Below are positions 60,436 to 64,000 of a stretch of 64,000 nt of DNA, one piece after another. Source of the DNA: Terriglobus aquaticus (GTDB lineage Bacteria > Acidobacteriota > Terriglobia > Terriglobales > Acidobacteriaceae); NCBI RefSeq assembly GCF_025685415.1, contig NZ_JAGSYB010000001.1, positions 3,906,001 to 3,970,000 on the forward strand, in the 5' to 3' direction. The notes beneath the pieces were generated by a model. That model did not search any database, was not told the origin of the DNA, and worked only from the letters and a program-made list of their open reading frames with translations. Numbering within the stretch: position 1 is the first letter of the stretch; each line of letters starts with the position of its first letter. The translations under genes and the position numbers were made by a program.

Positions 60436-62760
60436 ATGAACGTTCCGGCGGCAGTGAGCAGCGGTTTGGCCCCGGTTTCACCCGAGTACAAGGCCGACGA
60501 CAACGGCGCGAGTGGCTCCGCGACGGCGAGCGGCTTCCGGCTGCACCATGCCACCTGTTCCCTCGACTGCCCGGACAGTTGCCGGGTCATCGCGACCGAG
60601 GACCTTGCCACGGGCCGCCTCGTCAAGCTGCAGGGCGATCCTGCCCACCCGGTGACGCGTGGCTTTCTGTGCGGCAAGGTTGCGCGTTACCTCGACCATG
60701 TCTACGCTCCCGATCGCCTGCTCTACCCCATGCGTCGCCGCGCCGGAGTTCCCAAAGGTCCGCTGCAGCACGGCCGCGAAGCCGAGAGCTTCGAGCGCAT
60801 CTCCTGGGACGAGGCGCTGAGCGCTATCTGCGGACGGCTGCAAAGTGTGAGCGACGATCACGGCCCGGAAAGCATTCTGCCCTACAGCTATGCGGGCACT
60901 ATCGGCCAGCTCGGCTACGGCTCCATGGACCGCCGTTTCTTCCACCGCCTTGGCGCTTCACAGCTCGACCGTACTATTTGCGCTACAGCGGGCGCGGCCG
61001 CGCTGACGGACGTCTACGGTACCCGCCTCGGTATGGAGCCGCAGAGCTTTGCGAAGGCGAAGCTGATCATAGCGTGGGGCGCCAACGTCCATGGCAACAA
61101 CATCCACCTGTGGCCGTTCATTGAACAGGCCCGGCGCGACGGCGCCAGGCTGGTCGTCATTGACCCCTACCAGACGCGCACCGCCAAGCTGGCCGACGAA
61201 CACCTGCGCATCCGTCCGGGGACTGACGTCCTGCTGGCCATGTCGATCATGCGTGTGATCGTCGACGAATCGCTGTACGACAGCGCTTACGTGGAGAGTT
61301 GCACGCACGGCTTTGCGGAACTCCGCGAGCGCCTGCGCGCACCCGCGTACGCTCCGGAAGCCGCGGCTGCGGTCACCGGCATTGCTGCCGGCCAGATCGT
61401 CGCCCTAGCGCGCGAGTACGCGACCGCGAAGCCCGCCGCAATCCGCGTGAACTACGGCGTGCAGCGGTCGGAGACTGGCGGTACTGCTATGCGCGCTATC
61501 TGCATGTTGCCGTTGCTCACAGGAGCGTGGCAGCACCCCGGCGGCGGTCTCCTGCTGTCCACCTCCGGCGCGTTCGGCTTCAACTCCGCACGGTTGCACA
61601 TGCCGGAGCTGATGCAGGCTTCGCCCCTTCGCCGCGCTGCACGCACCGTCAACATGAGCCAGCTTGGCCACGCTCTGACCCAGCTCGGGTCAGAGCCGGC
61701 ACACGATCCGCCGGTTCACGCCCTGTTTGTCTACAACAGCAATCCGGCCGCGGTTGCGCCCAACCAGAACGCGGTGTTGCGCGGCATGCAGCGACCGGAC
61801 CTGTTCACGGTCGTCCACGACAGCTTCTTCACCGACACGGCCGATTACGCGGACATCCTTCTGCCCGCGCCAACCTGGCTGGAACAGACGGACCTGCAGG
61901 GTGCCTACGGACACCTTCATGTGCAGATCTCGCCCGCGGCCATCGCGCCGCTGGGCGAAGCGCGCCCCAACACCTGGGTGTTCGCGCAACTCGCTCAGCG
62001 CATGGGCTTCCCGGAGCCATGCTTCCGCGACACGGACCGTGACCTGATGGCGCAGGCGCTGGATTCGGGCCACCCCTGGTTTCAGGGGATCACGGTCGAA
62101 TCGCTCGAGGCCGCGTCCGGCGCGAGTTCCACCGGTGTAACGCGCGCCCGCGGCAACGGCTTTCTTGCGCTGGACGTTCCCCGCGATGCTGCAGGCAACT
62201 TCCTGCCGTTTGCGGACGCATCGTGGTTCCGAACACCCAGCGGTCGCGGCGAGTTCGCCTCGGAGTCGTTGCGCGCCCGTGGCGAAGACCCGCTGCCCGC
62301 TTACTACCCGGGCGAGGAAGGGTTTGCGGCGACCAGTCCTGAGTACCCGTTGCAACTGTTGCCGCGCAAAGGCGACAACTGGATGAACTCCACCTTTGCG
62401 AATCATCCGCGCCACCGCGCAATGCAGGGTGAAGTTGCCGAAGGTCTGGAGATGCACCCCGCCGATGCAGCCGCACGCGGCCTCCACGGCGGTGACGAAG
62501 CGGAGGTGCGCAGTGCGCGCGGTTCACTTCGCCTGCGCGTTTACCTGAGCGATCGCGTTCCGCCGGGCGTGGTGGCCTGCACCCTGGGATGGAACAAGCT
62601 GTCGCCTCAGGGAGAGGGTGTGAACCGGTTGACTAGCGAGCGCGTCACCGATTTGGGTGGGGGAGCGACCTTCTATAGCACCCTTGTGCAGGTGGAGCGC
62701 GTTCCGGTCCAGGCCTCTGCTACTGACGGGTTGCCTACGCTGGCGTTTGCCGCCGATTAG
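60436..62760 (+). CDS. Molybdopterin-dependent oxidoreductase (DMSO reductase family)
   Basis: The 774-residue enzyme has an N-terminal 4Fe-4S motif of four cysteines (Cys41, Cys45, Cys49, Cys79) in HHATCSLDCPDSC and GFLCGK. The molybdopterin guanine dinucleotide domains follow: YSYAGTIGQLGYGSMDRRFFH, IAWGANVHGNNIHLWPF, RIRPGTDVLLAMSIMRVI, and the C-terminal LLPRKGDNWMNSTFANHPRH and GGDEAEVRSARGSLRLRVYL. No electron-transfer or membrane subunit is adjacent. No signal peptide is apparent, so it is probably cytoplasmic. The substrate is unknown; it resembles cytoplasmic formate-dehydrogenase-like or assimilatory types. Confidence 0.9.
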   Translation: MNVPAAVSSGLAPVSPEYKADDNGASGSATASGFRLHHATCSLDCPDSCRVIATEDLATGRLVKLQGDPAHPVTRGFLCGKVARYLDHVYAPDRLLYPMRRRAGVPKGPLQHGREAESFERISWDEALSAICGRLQSVSDDHGPESILPYSYAGTIGQLGYGSMDRRFFHRLGASQLDRTICATAGAAALTDVYGTRLGMEPQSFAKAKLIIAWGANVHGNNIHLWPFIEQARRDGARLVVIDPYQTRTAKLADEHLRIRPGTDVLLAMSIMRVIVDESLYDSAYVESCTHGFAELRERLRAPAYAPEAAAAVTGIAAGQIVALAREYATAKPAAIRVNYGVQRSETGGTAMRAICMLPLLTGAWQHPGGGLLLSTSGAFGFNSARLHMPELMQASPLRRAARTVNMSQLGHALTQLGSEPAHDPPVHALFVYNSNPAAVAPNQNAVLRGMQRPDLFTVVHDSFFTDTADYADILLPAPTWLEQTDLQGAYGHLHVQISPAAIAPLGEARPNTWVFAQLAQRMGFPEPCFRDTDRDLMAQALDSGHPWFQGITVESLEAASGASSTGVTRARGNGFLALDVPRDAAGNFLPFADASWFRTPSGRGEFASESLRARGEDPLPAYYPGEEGFAATSPEYPLQLLPRKGDNWMNSTFANHPRHRAMQGEVAEGLEMHPADAAARGLHGGDEAEVRSARGSLRLRVYLSDRVPPGVVACTLGWNKLSPQGEGVNRLTSERVTDLGGGATFYSTLVQVERVPVQASATDGLPTLAFAAD

Positions 62761-62862
62761 CGTCCTCCGCGGAGCCGAGCCAAACCTTTGCGGTGCGCTG
62801 CATCCAAACGAGGGACGGGACAGACGAACCATTCGCTCCCGCACGGTTTGGAAAGGAACACA

Positions 62863-63390
62863 ATGGCAAAGGCAGAAGCAAAGGCACAGCCGAAGAGCAG
62901 GATGTACAAGAATCGCGTCGCACTGGCAGACGACGTCAAGCAGAAGGTTGTGGACGTGATGAACGTCACGCTGGGTGCCGCCCTGGACATGTACTCCCAG
63001 GCAAAGTACGCCCACTGGAACGTGAAGGGCATCAACTTCTACCAGCTTCACCTGGTGTTTGACGCCACGGCGAAGGTCATCTTTAAGCAGATCGATCCGA
63101 TCGCCGAGCGCATCACGCAACTGGGTGGCGTGGCCGCCGGCACGGTTCGGCAGTCTGCAGAGGGTTCGCCCATTCCGCCCTACAAGACCTCGGCAGTGGC
63201 TGGCCTGGAACACTTGAACGCGCTCGCCGATGCTCTGGGCACCTACTGCAAGGAGCTGCGCGAGGCCTCCGACAAGATTGACGAGATTGGTGACGGCCCG
63301 ACCTCGGACTTCTACAACCAGCTCATCGTGGACGCGGAAGAAGAGCTGTACTTCCTGGAGTCGCACCTGGAAGCCGGCGACGTTCAGTAA
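62863..63390 (+). CDS. dps: Dps-family DNA-protection ferritin
   Basis: The 175-residue protein has the ferroxidase residues in the same numbered positions as E. coli Dps: His51, His63, Asp67, Asp78 and Glu82, with AHWNVKGINFYQLHLVFD clearly visible. A Lys-rich N-terminal tail (MAKAEAKAQPKSRMYKN) could bind DNA as in E. coli Dps. It forms a 12-mer that oxidises iron with peroxide and compacts DNA. GAAAGGA precedes ATG 62863. A hairpin terminator follows. The YciF-like ferritin homologue and the Tat-exported ferritin-like protein are separate genes in this window. Confidence 0.95.
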   Translation: MAKAEAKAQPKSRMYKNRVALADDVKQKVVDVMNVTLGAALDMYSQAKYAHWNVKGINFYQLHLVFDATAKVIFKQIDPIAERITQLGGVAAGTVRQSAEGSPIPPYKTSAVAGLEHLNALADALGTYCKELREASDKIDEIGDGPTSDFYNQLIVDAEEELYFLESHLEAGDVQ

Positions 63391-63411
63391 GCAAGCGAAT
63401 ATCGAGCAAGC

Positions 63412-63448
63412 CAACGGTCCGGAGCCTCTCCGGGCCGTTGCTCGTTTT
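63412..63448 (+). terminator. Terminator after dps
   Basis: A 13-bp stem (63412-63424 with 63428-63440, one G-U wobble) and 3-base loop, followed by CTCGTTTT. Confidence 0.85.
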
Positions 63449-63502
63449 CGGCGCAAGTCTCTTCCGGACTACCTCTCCGCGATGAGGACACGCTGACTCT
63501 CG

Positions 63503-63508
63503 TATCCT
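63503..63508 (+). promoter_or_regulatory. Candidate leaderless-type -10 (TATCCT, 6 bases before ATG)
   Basis: TATCCT ends 6 bases before ATG 63515, with a T/A/C-rich spacer and no Shine-Dalgarno sequence. Confidence 0.5.
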
Positions 63509-63514
63509 TATCTC

Positions 63515-64000
63515 ATGCTGTTCAAGTGGTACGCGGACTGGATGATCCGCTGGGAAACCGCGCTGACCACGCGGGATACGAACCGGATTGTGCGTCCGCT
63601 GGAGTGGGGCTTCGACTGGCTGGCCGATTTCAGCCCGCTGGCCGCGGAGTGGGCCGCGAAGCCGGATGGCAGCTACACCGCTGCGGAGGCCACGCGCGCC
63701 ATGGCTGCCGTCAACGACGACATCGTCGCGCGAGCGAGCGACTTCTATGGCTACGCCGAGCCTACGGACTTCCGGCTGGAAGAGCGCTTCCCCGAGCTCT
63801 ACCCGACCAACGTGCGCCCGGAAACGCTGGAGCAGGACCGCTGGTTTCGCGAGCAGGCGGAGCAGGGCAAGCTGCCCCGAGCACAGTTCCTGCGGTTTAC
63901 CTCGCCGGTGCGCTCCAAATACCCCGAAAACGACATCGTCAACGCCCGCTGGTACCCGGAGCCGAAGCACGCGAACAGCAGCCGGCCGCGGCAGGCCATT
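63515..64000 (+). CDS. N-terminal part of an unidentified protein, cut by window end (possibly alpha/beta hydrolase)
   Basis: The open frame runs 162 codons from ATG 63515 to the window edge with no stop. It starts MLFKWYADWMIRWETALTT, continues RDTNRIVRPLEWGFDWL, and later reads FLRFTSPVRSKYPENDIVNARWYPEP. The Trp-rich opening and the R-x-NARWYPEP region remind me of acidobacterial alpha/beta hydrolases annotated ABHD18-like, but the catalytic Ser lies beyond the window, so this is only a suggestion. No signal peptide. A leaderless-type hexamer precedes it. Confidence 0.7.
   Translation, partial: MLFKWYADWMIRWETALTTRDTNRIVRPLEWGFDWLADFSPLAAEWAAKPDGSYTAAEATRAMAAVNDDIVARASDFYGYAEPTDFRLEERFPELYPTNVRPETLEQDRWFREQAEQGKLPRAQFLRFTSPVRSKYPENDIVNARWYPEPKHANSSRPRQAI

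Noticed and set aside
1-64000. rRNA, tRNA, prophage, insertion sequence or CRISPR array
   Set aside because: Read-through of intergenic regions showed no tRNA-like cloverleaf with conserved T-loop, no transposase or integrase, no terminal inverted repeats and no regular repeat array. A computed scan (tRNAscan, CRISPR finder) would be decisive.

Overview
The window is high-GC bacterial chromosome (mostly about 60-65% G+C), densely coded on both strands. The gene content points to Acidobacteriota, most likely the Terriglobia (Terriglobus/Granulicella/Edaphobacter relatives). The clues are a giant SBBP/Ig-repeat secreted protein with a terminal GCGG-type tail, an ECF sigma factor paired with a TPR-bearing Ser/Thr kinase, several SurA-like foldases, an LptE-like lipoprotein (so an outer membrane is present), and many Terriglobia-type hypothetical proteins. 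This placement is inference; there is no rRNA or tRNA gene here to test it. I saw no prophage, insertion sequence or CRISPR array.

Layout. 0-12 kb is a signalling and surface region: a Cys/His-rich small protein, a two-domain KaiC-like ATPase overlapping a histidine kinase, a Crp/Fnr regulator facing it, then a tandem ECF sigma factor - Ser/Thr kinase - 1303-residue secreted beta-propeller protein. 12-21 kb holds an XRE regulator, a class A penicillin-binding protein, proS, a periplasmic thiol-redox pair (TlpA-like plus a free DsbD alpha domain), a VanZ-like protein and gltX. 21-29 kb has a SurA-like foldase with a very long disordered tail, a YhaM-like HD nuclease, holA, an LptE-like lipoprotein, a LolD-like ATPase, and a beta-carbonic anhydrase overlapping a bestrophin-like channel. 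29-36.5 kb carries a Tat-exported ferritin-like protein, redox, methyltransferase and SDR genes, a YciF-like protein with an acidic/basic tail, small membrane proteins and rplT/rpmI. 36.5-43 kb is a run of four large polytopic glycosyltransferase-like proteins. 43-51 kb contains an M28 peptidase, an MFS exporter, the divergent ispD/ispF pair, a CtpA protease and an M24 peptidase. 51-64 kb has small membrane proteins (one only 56 residues), a DUF899 protein, a GNAT protein, an ArnT-like transferase, a metallo-beta-lactamase-fold enzyme, two periplasmic lipoproteins (a PpiC-type foldase and a DsbA-like protein), a polysaccharide deacetylase, a molybdopterin oxidoreductase, dps and a gene cut by the window end.

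The observations I would follow first are three. (1) At least seven genes have a TANNNT hexamer exactly 6 bases before an ATG and mostly no Shine-Dalgarno sequence, a recurrent leaderless-mRNA signature; one of these -10 hexamers is embedded in the hairpin that ends the preceding gene. (2) The ECF sigma factor lacks the acidic DAED motif and carries a QPTG segment with a threonine at that place, next to a kinase, suggesting a phosphorylation-activated sigma factor. (3) The KaiC-like ATPase is coupled to a kinase whose N-terminal receiver fold appears to lack its phospho-acceptor. The carbonic anhydrase-bestrophin overlap is a fourth, metabolic candidate.
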